From Ophthalmolycus amberensis (taxonomy: Eukaryota; Chordata; Actinopteri; Perciformes; Zoarcidae): a stretch of 64,000 nt of DNA. Location of the stretch: the NCBI GenBank assembly GCA_024529925.1, contig JAFEUB010000787.1, forward strand, positions 881,501-945,500. The letters are read 5' to 3'. Positions 12,805 to 26,400 of this stretch are shown piece after piece (position 1 is the stretch's first letter; every line of letters begins with the position of its first letter). Made by a program: the position numbers and the translations under genes. Under the pieces are notes generated by a model. That model saw nothing but the letters and a program-made list of their open reading frames with translations, did no database searches and was not told the origin of the DNA.

Positions 12805-15676
12805 ATCTGCAGTCAGTCAGTGCTGAGTCATCGCTGGGCTGGCCGGGCAGATAGAAACAGGCTTCTGGGGGGGGGGGGCCAGCTGGAGGGGCACGAGAGG
12901 GCACGCACTGAGCATGCTCTGAAAAGTACAGGAAGGGAATTGGTTGTTGTGACAGGACGCATCCAGGAACTGTAGTGACGCAATATTTCACGGTGCCAGG
13001 TTTTCACTGACGCACGTGTCCCCCTGGTATGTTTGATGATACCAATGAAAAAAAAAAGTAGCGGGCTCGTTGCGTGACACGATCTCACGAATTTGCGGCT
13101 CTCCTTATCTGAATGTCGTCATTTAGGACGCTGAGAGGAAGAGAGAGATGGCAGCCGAGAGATAACGAGACATGTTGCTCCATGTTTGGCCAGACCACAT
13201 CGAGCACCCCCCCCCCATTTCTTGTGGTTTTCTGTGAACTGTTGGACCACAGTCTTTGACTATGCCACATGCCACACACACACTTGTAGGCACGCACACA
13301 CTCGATTCTTCTGTGCTGCACTGGAAGACGATGGTATGTACGTATGCCACATGTTGTACTTTGAGAATCATAGACTCTTGTTAACTCTACTGCTGCTGTT
13401 ATTTAACTGTTGCTCTTTTAGGGGAAGCATGGGTAAAAACATCTGTGTATAAATGGCCTACACTTCTCATATAATGCACGGTGGGATATTTTAAAAAGAT
13501 CCTCGGCTTCGTTAGACATCAAGTGTTTCACGGTGAGATATTCTACAACCAGCTTTTTGTTGAAATAGTTACCATCACCACGTTACGCAACACATCGAAC
13601 TGCAAAATCCCATCATGCTGTAGGTTCAAATCGGACAGAATTATTTCGTAAAAACACCTGTTGATAAAACTTAATTTAAGAATGTACAAAGGTCGTTGTG
13701 TTTTGCTACATGACAGCCGTGTGAACGCCTCGCAACTCTGCGGCTGATTATATAATGTTGTATCATCCACGGGCTGTCTGCATAAACCAAGAAGCTCTGC
13801 TGTTGCATCAGCTAAGGCCTGTTGTGGTTCTTTGAAAATCATCGGTAACTGGGTTGAGCGTACTCTGGGTCAGCGGGGAAAACGCATGATGAAGGGCAGC
13901 GGTAGGGCTCTCATCCGTCTCATTGAATGCTTAGGAATGCATCCTGTTTCCTCTTTTCTGTGGGACTATGTGGTTAACTCCAAAACCACTGCTTCATTTC
14001 TCTGTCATTAAAAAAAGTTAGTGAACTATGGTGGATAGTCGAGGGCCTGTGCACTGCAGAAGAACTGTTGGACGTTGTTGATTTTTCACTAAAATGAGGA
14101 TGTTTTTATGTGACCATTGAGGGAATAATGTCCATATTATATTGAGCAAAACCTACAGGTATTTAGAAAGAAAGGAAAGCCTACTGAGATGAAACTAATC
14201 GGCAGTCAGTGTGTCCGTATGCAGCAACAGAAGCAGAGAAGTGAAACAAAGCTCAGAACAGAGCATAAGAAGTGACAGAGGCCAAGCGGTCCAAGGCCGG
14301 CCAAGCACCACCACCGCCTGTATGGACCCCCCCCCCCCCCCAAAAAAAAATAGAAAAATAGATGCTGATTATATAATGGCAGCGTCCATGCTTTGATTCC
14401 TGGAGGCCAGGATCTTTGTTGCATGTCACCCCTCCGCTCTCTCTCCCTTCATTTCCTGTCATATATTTTTTTACAGTCTGCTCTCAAAGAAATGTCAGAA
14501 GTGGCCGCAAAAAAATGTAGCAGTCAGAAAAAATGTACGACATTTTGGCAGTCGGCACGCAGTTAGACCGAACTGCCAGTTGGACGGAGAAGATGATCAT
14601 TAAAAAAACATCTGTAAGCAGTTATGTCCTTCACGAGCAGCAGAGTTGTTGTTTTTTAGGGGTAAACAAGCGTGTTGTATCATCACCTGCTGCTTATGGA
14701 GTGAGAGCATGATCTGGCCATAACTACGTCAAATGCACAGAGCTCACTGTGGCACCAGCTTCATGTTCATATTCCTTATCAAGCAGAATGAGGAGAAAAG
14801 TATAGATCGTAGATTATTGGTTCAACGTTCTTAATCCGGGGACGAAGAAAGAGACGGTTTGAGGGAGAAACTGGCATGTGGAGTCAAGTGATCACAGTCC
14901 ATGTTATAACCCTGACATGGCTTCAGGGCTTCAAAAAAGCAGAAGGAACACTGAAACAGGTCACAAACACACCAAGCAGGCAGTGTGGTTGATTGAGAAA
15001 TTCTCGAACCATACTTCCTCAAGACGGGGCTTCATTCAGTGTCTGTCCAAAGGACCCATTGCTGTTTTCGTTCATTTCAAATACTTCAGTCTCCGTCCTC
15101 CATATATCGGTGCAAATTGGAAGTGATTTATCATTTTTATTATCTCTCATTTTCTTATTTCTCTTACAGACAGCTGTCCTTACAGTGTTTTTGCTCTTTA
15201 TTCAATTGACTGTTTCTCCACAAATAGGAACGGTTACCAATTGTCCTTTGAGTGAACTGCGACCGTCCTTATCTATTCAGATATGTTCTGACTGGTTGAT
15301 TGCCAGAGATTCTTTGCAGGCCCACGTAATCCAATTTTGGCTGTTTGAGATTGAGCACAGATAAAAATCTGACTTTTGGCTGTCCTTACTGTGTTTGAAC
15401 TGTTTCAAACTTTCTAGTAGTTCAAAGAAATGCTCCGACTGTTTAGCCAGTGCTCCAGTTCTTGCACAACACTCCGCATTATCTTGATTTGCCTCTAATT
15501 GCATTTCCATATCTCTCCTTTGTTTGTCCCTCAATCATCTTTTTTTCTACTTCTTTGCTCTCCACCGTCCATCCCTCCACTCTTGTCTCCAAATCAACCC
15601 CTTGACCCCCGCCTCCTCTCCCACCATCCATTTCCTCTTCTTTTTCTATCTCTCTTCAACCTTCTTTGTCTCGCAG

Positions 15677-15706
15677 CAGTGATTCTCAGCCGCTCTGGTT
15701 ACTGCA
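15677..15706 (+). other. sh2b3: sh2b3 5' leader of coding exon
   Basis: Thirty nucleotides between the acceptor TCTCGCAG and the start codon. The upstream tract is rich in C and T (CTCTCTTCAACCTTCTTTGTC), as a 3' splice site should be. A second CAG just downstream could serve as an alternative acceptor without altering the protein. Confidence 0.65.
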
Positions 15707-16879
15707 ATGAATGGTAACACTATCCATCCAGCCAACACCACCACCACCACAACAGCAGCAGGGGGAGGAGGCCCAGGCGTGGCGGCGCCCCCGAGAGGCT
15801 GGAGGGAATTCTGCGAACTGCACGCCATCGCCACAGCCCGGCAGCTGGCCGGACACTACCGGAGCTTCGCCAGAGAGCGGCCGCAACTTGACGCGCTCCC
15901 ACCGGAGACCTTCTCCAAGCAGTTCATTGACCTCTTCCAGCAGCACTTCTGCTGCGAGGTCGACAAAGATGGCCCTCTGCTCGGTCAGAGCACATGCTCC
16001 AGTTTTTCCGGTAGCGCTCCAGTGGCCCCTCCTCCCCAATCGCAGGCCGTGATCGGTCGATTGCGGATCCCGTCTTCGTCCGGGGTGCAGGACTACCGTG
16101 AGGCGGGCCGGCCGAGTGGAGGTGCTGCTCTGTTCGCTGTGGTGTCACCAAAAGTGGAGCCGGCGGCGGTGAGTCAGGAACGGGAGCAGCCGCTGCGGTG
16201 CGCCGCGGGTAACTCCTTATCAGGACACCCGGTGGTGCTCAGAGGGTCAAATCGTAGCATAGGCAGCGGGTCGCTGCTGATTCGCAGCCGGAGCAACGAG
16301 GAGATCTCTGGCACCGACCGGCGTCAGGTGTCCGAACGGTACTCCTCGGACTCCTCGGCCTCCAACCCCGCACACGCTGACGTCACACACTTCTCTGTCA
16401 GTCAAATCCGGCAGACCGTAAAACGGCTTCTCAAGAGACGGCCCAGCCCCCCCTCATCCCAGGACCTGCCTCCTAGCACCACCACCACCACCACCACCAA
16501 TCCCCCAAACAATGACAGAGTGGGCGGGATTTCCTCCACAAACGAGGAAGTGTCTTCCTCTTCTTCCCGCTCCTCCTCTTGTCCGAACTCTGACGCCTTG
16601 CCCCCGGCCTCTTCACACACGTCTATGGCTGGAGTAGCCTCTCACTTCCTGGGTCGCTTAAGTTGGTTACGCAGCGGAAGCATGAGGCAGAAGAGGTCAG
16701 CGGAGAGCGGCTCCTGTAAAGAGGGCCAACTGAGGTACTTGCTGGTGGAAGACGCCATCTCAGACACTCAGCCCCGCTGGCAACGCTGCCGCCTGCTGGT
16801 CAGGAGGATCAGGGACGCTCAAGTAGCAGGAAGAGGAGGAGCAGAGAGGTACCAGTTGGAGCTCTATGATCCCCCAAAG
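15707..16879 (+). CDS. sh2b3: sh2b3 coding exon 1: dimerization domain, linker, PH start
   Basis: Residues 1-391. The start ATG gives MNG, as in human SH2B3. The phenylalanine-zipper dimerization domain is residues 32-85, with aromatic residues in WREFCELHA, YRSFARERP and FIDLFQQHF. A linker follows with a Thr run at 11-16, a (ACC)7-coded Thr run at 258-264, Ser runs, and a basic patch KRLLKRRPSPP just before it. The PH domain opens at about 338 with QLRYLLVEDAISDTQPRWQR. The exon ends at YDPPK and the donor AAAG|GTAGAA, phase 0. Reading on into the intron gives unrelated residues and a stop, so the reading frame running to 16972 over-calls this exon. Confidence 0.95.
16478..16498 (+). repeat. 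sh2b3: (ACC)7 coding trinucleotide repeat
   Basis: Seven perfect ACC codons encode seven threonines (residues 258-264) in the linker between the dimerization and PH domains. Confidence 0.95.
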
Positions 16880-19622
16880 GTAGAAACTTTGGCTCATGCT
16901 TACATTTATACACACATATATCGTATTCAAACCAAGCAATTATTAGAAACATGTACACACTGCAGTGTGTAATTTAGGTGACGCCCTATATGTCCATCAT
17001 ATATGTTTGATTTACCACCACACTTGAAATACACACTACCATGCGATAACTCATAAATGGTGTCTAAAAAGGCTGCACATTGGTCACCCAGGGAGGAGAG
17101 AGGCAGCTAGCGCTGGCTCAGTTCAGTGATGGCTGAAATGCATGTTTCATACATATAAATGTCTGAGTGTTGCTGTCGCTCTTCAAGTTTGTTTCGGTAG
17201 TTACATGTGTAGCATTAGCAGTTGGCTGCACATGCTATCATACTCTCATTCTCAGTTTGGTTGATAAGAAGTGTTTTATAACATCGAATGGTAAATGCTT
17301 CACTGGGTACATTTTCTGTGAGACTCTGCTTCATGATAAACACCTTCAGGAACTGAATGGGGCAGGAGTTTGTGATGGCAGGCACATTTGTGATTTGTAA
17401 ACAATTGACACGTATATGATGTATTTGATATAATGTACATGACATAATATCAAACACTTCGACATCACAAATTCAAAAAAAATATTTAAAGATTATGGGA
17501 AATATACTTTTAGCGTTCTTTCCAAACGTGAGTCGGCGTAGAAGTATCACGACCATGCTCAGACAGGAGCATGGTCCAAGAAATAGGGCCTCCACATAAA
17601 TCTACGTTAGTCGTGTTTTAGCTCTGACCCCATAGTTAATGCACAGACGTTAGAGTGGGATCCTATTAATAATATAATACAACAGTGGTATCTTCTCATG
17701 TAACTATAATAAGCAAAGCAAAAGTAATTTTGCACTGCAGCAACATTTGTTTTTTCTTGTCCGACTGTGGCTGCCGTATTTTTAAAAAGTTGTTCAGTAT
17801 TGACATTAAGGAGACGGTCAAAGCAAGTCCCTACGAGCCTCATTATCACGTTTTTGATTAATACATTTGCGAATTAGTAAGATTTCCAAACGTAATATTT
17901 CCAACAATAATGTTTCTGTATCTTGTTATTAATCAATTGTTTGTTTTAGTTGTAGCATGCGGGTGTGTGTAACTGCAGACAATTCCTCGGTTCCTGTTCT
18001 TGGTAGAGCAGGTGTCTGCTTCAACAGGACTGCGTTTCACAAGAATGTGTGTTTGCAGTTCTTGCAAATGTTTGTAGAGCTTCTTCTCAGAAATCTACAC
18101 GCCACTGAACCATATTAACAGCTGGCAGGTTCCTCAGCTTGTGTTTCATATCTGTGGAAGAAGACGGATACCTCTGTAGATCTGTTTGTGTTTCATCAAT
18201 AAGATGGAAACCCACAGAAGCCTTTTTAAAGGGCCGGTTAATGTCGGGCTGCGTCACAAATGCATGTGCGTACTCTAAAACAACTCGCACACAGAGGCAC
18301 AAAGTCATTTCCTGTTTCTAGCTGTTTTAGTCACAGGGGGTTCCCCTCCCCCCCACCCTTTCAAATAATCTCTTTTCTCTGTTTGTTTTATAAAAACGAT
18401 ATTTTTGCCACATCTAAGAAGCTCTTATTGCTATACAGTTTGCCACATGACAAAACAAGACCAAAGATGTGATGGCATTCAGCTTTGTCTCACAAAACTG
18501 TGTTTTATTGGTGCTTTTCATCACGTCTTTGCCTCCAGCGATTGGTTTGTGTTTCGGCTGCAGAGTGTGCTGTGATGTTGAGCGGGCTTTGGGTGAAGAA
18601 GCCAAAGAGCATCACGTATGTTCTGGCCTTGCATGCAGAGTAGAGGGGTCACTGTTAGAACGCCATTATTTGTTTCACACTGATAACCTTTTAAGATGGG
18701 ATCACGGCTAGTTTACCCTTTTTAACCTGGTTAAAGAAGCTCGAGGAAGTGGAGTTGCGGTTCGTATGAGTGAAGATGGATTTCATCGGTCTGTGCCTCG
18801 CTGATTGCTGTCACGCATTTTTTTTGTAATCCAGTAATTTTCATGCCTTGACGTAGCACAGCGTTTGCCCTGTGTGGCATTTTTGTGCTCAATTACCTCA
18901 AAGAATCTGCAAAATGCATGTCTCCCTTTACTCTTTGGTGAGTAGATGTGCCTCCTACACTATTTCCTGTTTGTGTGGGGTTTGCTTCAGCCAGTCACAA
19001 CATTTATTCGTATTACTTCAGGATTAGTACATCAACTCCACAATCAGAAAATATGAAATGAATTGTCACATTTGAAATATATTTGCATTTTTAAGCTTCG
19101 GATAAAGATCCCTATCCCTGCTTGATGGCTCATCACAACACAGCAGAATGTGTTTTATTGTACGTGCTTGGCTCTACACATGAGACCTCATGGCATACAA
19201 CCCCGTAATAATTCCAGATGGGGCCAGCTGCAAGGCTGCATGTCCTTGCACACCCAGTCCCTCAAGAGCCCCAAACCAGTAATCAGTTTGATTGAGTTGA
19301 CTGCTGTCCTAGCCGCTGCCACCTACAGTATAGGGCCGCAGAGTTCCGTCTCCTCAGGGTGTGTGCGCGCAAGTGTGTGTGTTCTGGCACGAGCAGAGGT
19401 AAATGAAAAAGACGTTGCATGTCTCTGTGTGTGTGTCTGTGTGCTTGTAGTGTTTTTATATTTAGCAGCCCTCAACTCTTCAGCCAGCTGCACCCCTAAC
19501 CATGTGCGTGAGGTAATTCAGTTAATGATAGAGCCAGAGTTGTGTGTGTATGCATGCATATTTGAGCAGAATGGGAAGGCATTGGCAAGATTTCTTTGGC
19601 TGATTGCAATGCTGCTTTAGTT

Positions 19623-19804
<182 letters not shown>

Positions 19805-20296
19805 CTTGGCAGGGCAGAGAGTTACGGCCCTGAGAATGGCCTTAAAAGGAAGGAGAGCTGTGGACTTGCATGCACACATTTAAACATACACAAGAAAAGT
19901 TCACACCCTAAAAGAAGTAATTTAAGTGCACACACTGTTTTGGGGTTGCCGAGTTATATATTGTGCCGGTACCGTGTATTTTATGTGTGTGTCAATTAGA
20001 GTTTCACACATTTCTGTGTGTGAGCTTGTAAGGCCTTCACGCTGCACAGGAAATCATAATCCATGGGTAGTGTTCATATGTATTTTTATTTACATCTTTC
20101 TGTGTGACAACATCAGTGAGCTCAAAGAAGGAGGAAGCTGCAGGGAAACTGATAATGTGTTCGCGTGAGAAAGTTCCAGTCAAGGCGCAGCGCCCTGTGG
20201 GGGCAAACGTTGAACCAGGTTTTTGATGCAATGTCGTCGCTTTAAACTGCTAAAAACCTCGTCAGAGGTGAATATATATTTAGGGAGAACACAGGA

Positions 20297-20511
20297 ACAT
20301 TACATTAGTTTTTAGCTTTTATCCAAAGCGACTTACAATTCAGATTCTATCACATTTCTACACCGTAGGCACAGCTACGGGAGATATTTTGGGGTCAAGT
20401 GTCTTGCTCAAGGACACAGCGACATGCGACTAGCGGAGCCGAAGCCGGGGATCGAACCGCCGACCCTCTGATTGAAGGACGGCCCTGCTCTCCACTTAGC
20501 CACAGTCGCCC
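20297..20511 (-). mobile_element. tRNA-derived SINE
   Basis: On the - strand the element begins at about 20511 with a tRNA-like head: an A-box-like TGGCTAAGTGGA (20491-20502) and a B-box-like GGTTCGATCCC (20448-20458). The body contains AAGTCGCTTTGGATAAAAGC and ends near 20297 in TAATGTAATG. This body is very common in teleost repeats. It lies antisense within sh2b3 intron 2. No clear flanking duplication was seen. A functional tRNA gene is unlikely because the head lacks a proper cloverleaf and continues into the SINE body. Confidence 0.75.
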
Positions 20512-22475
20512 AAAATGACCGTCGAATCTGGCTGTCAAACTGCTCCCATGTATTTGTCTTTCATCTATATAGTCTAGTATGTGTAAATGACTGCGTTTGG
20601 TTTGTCGAGGATTTTATTCTGTCAACAAATCACCAGAGTGATGATGTCACTATATTAACTTTAAAACAGCAGGAGGAAAACCAAACAACTAACAAATGAC
20701 TGTAAAGATGTCATTACAGCTGTTTGAATTGAAAACATACTGTAAAACGGCGTAAACATTTTGTGAGGTTGGAGGACACTTTCCTCTTTCGTGCTCATTA
20801 GCTGTAAAAAATATATATTATGCATGATTGATAGTTTAACACTTAATAGTGTTGTTGATGCAAAAATGGTCCGTGCCTAAAATGATAAAATGGTTGAATT
20901 TGTGATGTCATAGTAATATTGGATAACTACGACATTAATATAATTTGCACCAAAAAAGTTAATTGAATATATTGTGGTCATATGAATCGAATTTGTTACT
21001 AATTGAATGATGATGCAATAATTCTTCCCCATGACAATCTACTTAATGAGAACATTCATAAAGAAGAGATTTGAACTTTTCTACTCGAAGAGGGTGGATT
21101 TGATGCTTCAATGTCTTCCAGTTGTATAACCTCTGTATTTTCTTATTCATTTGTTTTTGCAGATGGAATGACAAAATGGCCAAAGTGATGTAACACTTGT
21201 TTTATTACAGAAGTGAATCTTGTCATGTCAGCAGAAACAAGCAGAAGTCCCCTTAATGTCCTCAGTGTTGTCTGAGACTTTAACTTTTAAATCTCTTTGT
21301 GCCTCGGCCTTGACAGTTTGGCTTTGATGAGGACAAACTGACAACATGTACCGGTAACATTCCCGTGTCTTGTGTCGCGTTACTTTAGATTATTGAGTCC
21401 ACGCCCCAAACAGCTGAAAAGAACATGAGTGACATTTGTTCTTTTCAGTATCTTCATGTGCAGTTTTCCTCGCCTTGGAGTTATCTCCAAACCTCCGCCA
21501 GCTTTGACTTTCTCTCAACCTGAGGAAGATGTTTCAGCGACACCGAGCCCTGCTTTTCATCTGACGTACTGTAGTCGAGGTTTCAGACGAGGTTAGCCTC
21601 TTGCCAGGAAAATTGTAGTATTCAGTCCTCCAGAGTCGGTTCCAACAGACCGCTGCAGTCTGATACGTTTCCACAGACCTCCGATAGTCCTCATCTCATC
21701 TCAGCTGTGTGTTTGTGCTTTTGAGTGCGTTTGTTTCAGCTCTTCTAGTTTCCCTCATGGTTTTATTCTGTGCGTTAATGTGCCTACAACTATGCATCGA
21801 GTTTCTCTTGGTTTGTCCTGATAAGTCTGTATGCGTTTGTGCTCTCTCACACATATGTTCATGTATGTAGACACGTATATAGTAAAAGCTTTGTCTTCAC
21901 TCTATCTTGAGCCTTCAGAAAAAGGATTTCCAGCAATGGGCCTTCTTATAAAGCCAAATGCGGCGTCAAACCATCAGAATCGGAGTTAGTTGTAGTCAAA
22001 ATGTGTTTAAATATATGTTCTTATGCATTCTTGTATTTGCGTTTACTTTCACACGTTCTTCTCGCTACATCTCTGCCGAGTTTTGCTTTTTTTTCCTCTC
22101 ACTGACAGTAAGAGAGGAGTTTGCAACATCAGTGGAAAATACTTTTCCACCAACCAGGCTCTGGTGTCCATCTGTTCTGCGTTACTTGTTGTACTTCAGT
22201 CTCTCATATGGCAACATGCAGCGTTAATTTGGCTCTCGCTGCATACCACAACTAAGGCTCTGAGCATATGGGCCCCAGTCAGCTGAACCAGAAAAAAAAG
22301 AACGAAACCAACCAAGAGAGACACGAGAGGCGCAGCAGCAGGAGACATGAGAGAGAGAGAGACTAAACCAGGGGTGGGCAATTATTTTTCCCAATGGGTC
22401 GCATGAGAAACAGGGACTGTTGTGGGGGGCCGGACCAATAGACTGAACTCAATCCTGCTCAATATTATTCTTGAA

Positions 22476-22850
22476 ACTGAGTATATATTTGCTTAAGTAC
22501 TGTACTTATGTACAAATTCAAGGTACTTTACTTGAGTACCGGTATTTCTATTTTATTCAACTTTGTACTTCTACTCCACTACATTTGTCTGGCAGCTTTA
22601 GTTACTAGTTACTTTGGACATTATAATTTTGCAAACCTTTCCTAACTACCCAAACTGAACAACAGAGTATAAAAGAGTTAAAATGAGCTCCACCTAAAAC
22701 ATCTGCGGCAGGAATAATCCAAACTCGTATACATTTGTAATATCCATATATAATAGTAAAACACTGTGACAGGGATCATGTTTTTGCAAAATTAGTACTT
22801 TTATTACGATAACTATTACTATACAAATTACCTAATTTTCTGTTTTTCAG
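22476..22850 (+). mobile_element. Teleost MITE nested in the hAT element
   Basis: Family phrases GCTTAAGTACTGTACTTATG, TACTTCTACTCCACTACATT, GCAGCTTTAGTTACTAGTTA and ATGAGCTCCACCT mark the same repeat family as 1150-1710. It separates the left terminal region of the hAT from its C-terminal coding piece, so it is either a later insertion or part of a composite. Its exact ends are unclear. Confidence 0.55.
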
Positions 22851-23038
22851 TTCAGTGCGGGAAATCTAGTCTTTGTTGGGCTTGAACGAGTGCACTGAAA
22901 TGCGAAGGACAGCTGACAGGTGATGTCAGTGAGAGAGGATCTGGATCTGGATTTGTTCAACTTCATCACAGAGAATGTTTGTTCACAGATGTAGGTAGAT
23001 CCAAAGAGAACCAACATCTTCTGAGCATGCCTCCGCAT
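22847..23038 (-). pseudogene. hAT transposase C-terminal fragment
   Basis: The frame contains LVLFGSTYICEQTFSVMKLN followed by KSRSRSSLTD. This is the hAT C-terminal dimerization region, in which a small residue, YxCE and FSxMK are conserved. The fragment has no catalytic DDE part and cannot act alone. Confidence 0.75.
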
Positions 23039-23161
23039 GTGTTTAAAGTTCTCTTCTTTGAGAGAAGAATAAAAATCTAGCAGTGATACTGACTTAAAGT
23101 GCTCTGCAGTACTGCATCAGACTGCAGGTCAATGAGTTGGAGCTGAACATCACTGGGAGCA

Positions 23162-23422
23162 TTATCCACACTGCACGTGAAGGGAGAAGAAATCATGTTT
23201 CACTCTCAACTGTTTTGAAGTCTTGAAATCGCAAAGCAAAGGTACTAGCACAGCCTCAGACGTCCGTGTCCGCTCTGCATCAGTCAAGTTTTCGTATTTC
23301 TCTGCGTGTTTCCTCTCCAAATGACGATTCAAATTGTAATCCTTCAACACTGCGACTTGTTCTCCACAAACAAAGCACACTGCTTTCCCTTTGACTTCAG
23401 TCAAGAAATACTTAAAGTCCAT
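23162..23422 (-). pseudogene. hAT transposase BED zinc-finger fragment
   Basis: The frame starts MDFKYFLTEVKGKAVCFVCG and continues with a C-x2-C ... H-x4-H arrangement (CFVC, then HLERKH), which is a BED-type zinc finger as in GTF2IRD2-like hAT proteins. The sequence then runs out of similarity and stops. It lies in the same orientation as the C-terminal fragment at 22847-23038, with the middle of the transposase lost. Confidence 0.75.
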
Positions 23423-26400
23423 GTTTTGTTAAAAACTCTACACTCTGTGTCATTCTTTCATTTTTTAACACAGGCTGACATTTTTGAGGGCAAACAGCTA
23501 ACTCACATCCCCCGTAAACTCAGTTCACCAACACATTGCAGTGACGCTGCTGCTCACACACATTCACTAACATACGTACATTGAGAAGAAAAAAAACAAC
23601 AAAAGTCACCTTCAAAATAAAAGCAATGCAGCTATATTCTGTGCATGATGTAGGCTACATTTATTTACATTTTATTCCTAATTTCCCAATGACCTCGCGC
23701 GGGCCGGATAATGCCCAGGTCTGAACTAAACGTCAGGTAGACAAGCCAGCAAATCAGAGGACAGGGTGAGATCAAGGTCTGCAAGCTTCTTACAAAACAT
23801 AGCGAGAGGTCCTAAAGGAAGACGAAGCTTCCCTGGTTGCACACATATAGCTAGTGAACTATTATTATTTGTTTACACAAGTGCACACATGGACTTGAAA
23901 GGTGTCAAACATGGACCGTTGCAGTGTTACATTTGTTGGACATGACATCGTGTGGTCTTAGTCTCTTGTTCCAAGTTCTACAAATACACACAAACGCAAA
24001 ATGTTCCCTTGCTAAAGTCAAGTTTCTTATAATCATTCATACAGATACTTGTCTTCAGTGTCGCCAAAATCACATCAAGTGTTTTTCTCTTCAAGGAGAC
24101 CAGCAAACCTGATTGTTACCGTGCACACAGAGATGTTTGACATAAGGCTTCACGCTAGAGTTACTTTTCAACAAACATTTTCTGTTTTAGCTGGTTATTT
24201 CGGATAAAGCTAGTATGAATGTTTAGGCTCAGTTAAACCATGTCCAATCTCTGAACCTATCGGTGTGATGACGGATAGATCTCTGGGGGTAAGGTGCTGT
24301 ATTTTTTAGGGTTCTGGTGTAGCCGGTGGATATCCGGGCCAAGACTTCCTTTTCCGTGCGCTGCTCATTGTTTACAGTCCGATCAGCAACTCCAGATGCG
24401 AGACCGGAGTTGGAGTTGAGAGACGACGTGAACGAGCGAATTGTTTCACAAGTAGCCGTTTCACGAGCTCATTTTAAACCAAGCCTGCTCAAACGTGATT
24501 GGTCGATATCACTCACGACTACAAACAGAAACCAGAACGCTGCCGATACCAGAATCTCGTCCTGTTGCCTACAGATTCTGCATATCAAACCAAGCAAAAT
24601 CCATATTTTCTCACATGCAAATTGTGAAATATCTGCCTCTGTGGTTTCTGCTGCTAATGCAGCACAACTGAGGTGAATCGCTGTATGACTGAGAGATAAC
24701 ATTTCCAGACTCGTGGGATTTTCCTTTTATTTCCTATGTGCATATTGATTGGGTAAGGGCATGCTCATTTGAGATTGTTTTCTTTTAATGGCAACACTAG
24801 GGCCTTTGTCAACCCAATGGTCATAAAACATTCACCATATCATTGAATTTAAAGGACATAACTTTGAGTGGCTTGTACAAACTCTTTCATTGCAAAATTT
24901 AAACCAACCGTGGCAGTCAAGTTTTGAGCTGAAAACAATAGCTGATTCATTGATGAGTAGATCGGCACAACTATTTTGATGATAGATTGATCGTTTTAAA
25001 TCATTTTGCAAATAAAAATGATCTCGTTCCAGCTTCTGAAATGTGAGAACTTGCTGCTTTCCGTTATCTTATGCGATAGTAAACGTGATATCTTTGGGTT
25101 TGGGACTGTCTGTCGTAATAAGACATTTTAAAAGGTCAAGTTTACTTCCAGATGTCCATTCGGCCTCTGTCGATAAATGTATTTAGAGCAGAGATTTTCT
25201 CTTCAGAGAGAGAGACGGGACTTCAGTTTCATTTGTCATTATAACGGTCTTCATATCTCAACCACAAAGTCAAATCTTTGTTTTGAGTTCCATGAAACCG
25301 AGAGATGATGCCTTGAAGTGATTTGACTGAGTCATATAATGGATGTCGATGTTTGCACCACATTTCTATATGGTGTGAATATCATGCAACAAATCAATTG
25401 GTTCGTACGAGACTCATCTTAAGTGAAATGATAGATGGTGAAGCGTGAGAGTCGGCGGTCTCCTGTTTGTCTTCTTTGATTCATAGAACTAGATTACTAG
25501 AAGGCTCTTGTTGAGTTTCTCTCTGCTGACATGGCTGAACTTGTCCCCCATCTCCTCCTAAATGTGCATCGCATGATCTTAATCTTGTAGAGGGACTTTT
25601 TCTGGAAAGAAATTGGGGAAACAAATCTTCTGGAAAGCTTCAGGCTGCCATCCAGTTGGCTCTGAGTTTGGAAATTCCTCCGGGAACAATACCTCTGGAT
25701 TGTTTGCATAATGTTGTTGATTTGAAAAGCTGTCACTCAGTCCTTTGCTTGAATTTGCAGGGTTGCATGAGAATTTAGATTTTCCAACAACCATGTTTAG
25801 CTCCACCATGGAGGTTATTGGTTATGCACATGCAGTGTTGGGTTAATGTTCCAGAACCTAAGAGTACATCTTCACATTGCTGCTTTTTGTCCAGCCAATG
25901 ATCCAAAACCCAAAGGATTCTGAGCAGAAACAAGCAAATGCTTTGCATCTTTTCTTGCTTCATTGACTAATCGTTCCAGTTAATACCTGAACGTAATCTG
26001 TATAAAATATAGTTAAAAATTTTTTTATGGTTATGGTGCAGGTTGATTAGAAAAAATGGAAAAAAATAAACCACCTCTTTTGATCTCTGTACGCTAAAGC
26101 ATGGGAAACGTACGGTGAGGTGCTTGGACTAAAAATAGCACGGGTATACAAAGAGAGGATTTTTTATAAAGTGCACTAGAAAAGCATGAAATGATGGGAC
26201 AAGAACTTAAATCAATGAGCAGAATCTGGATCAATAAAACCTAAAAGATGCTGTATGTAGTCTCAGTGATCAGACGTGGATCATTGCCACAGTTTCACAC
26301 TATTTTTCAGAATAAGTGGTGAGGTCGCTATAAAACAGGACAATTGTTTAAGATCATTTCTGTAACCGCAAAAACGTGCCTTTATGGTAACTTTACAGTG

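Larger units (their letters stand above)
22369..23723 (-). mobile_element. Internally deleted hAT transposon with 8-bp target duplication
   Basis: The element is bounded by GACTAAAC (22361-22368) and AACTAAAC (23724-23731), an 8-bp duplication with one mismatch, as hAT transposons make. Its ends are CAGGGGTGGGCAATTATTTT and, inverted, CAGACCTGGGCATTATCCGG. On the - strand it retains a BED-type zinc finger near the start and a hAT C-terminal dimerization segment near the end, but the catalytic middle is missing. A teleost MITE lies inside at 22476-22850. The protein most resembles GTF2IRD2-like hAT transposases. The element is not autonomous. Confidence 0.8.

Noticed and set aside
15646..16151. 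Antisense frames over the first sh2b3 coding exon
   Set aside because: They are shadows of a GC-rich coding exon with repeated codons.
20440..20511. Possible tRNA gene on the - strand
   Set aside because: It has A- and B-box-like motifs but continues into a SINE body with the AAGTCGCTTTGGATAAAAGC motif, and no proper cloverleaf was found.
24326..24676. 116-residue + strand frame
   Set aside because: No similarity to a known family, no supporting context, and its complementary strand is also open; probably chance.
25497..25963. Overlapping - strand frames of 62 to 79 residues
   Set aside because: I recognise no domain, the frames are short and overlap each other, and there are no splice signals tying them together.
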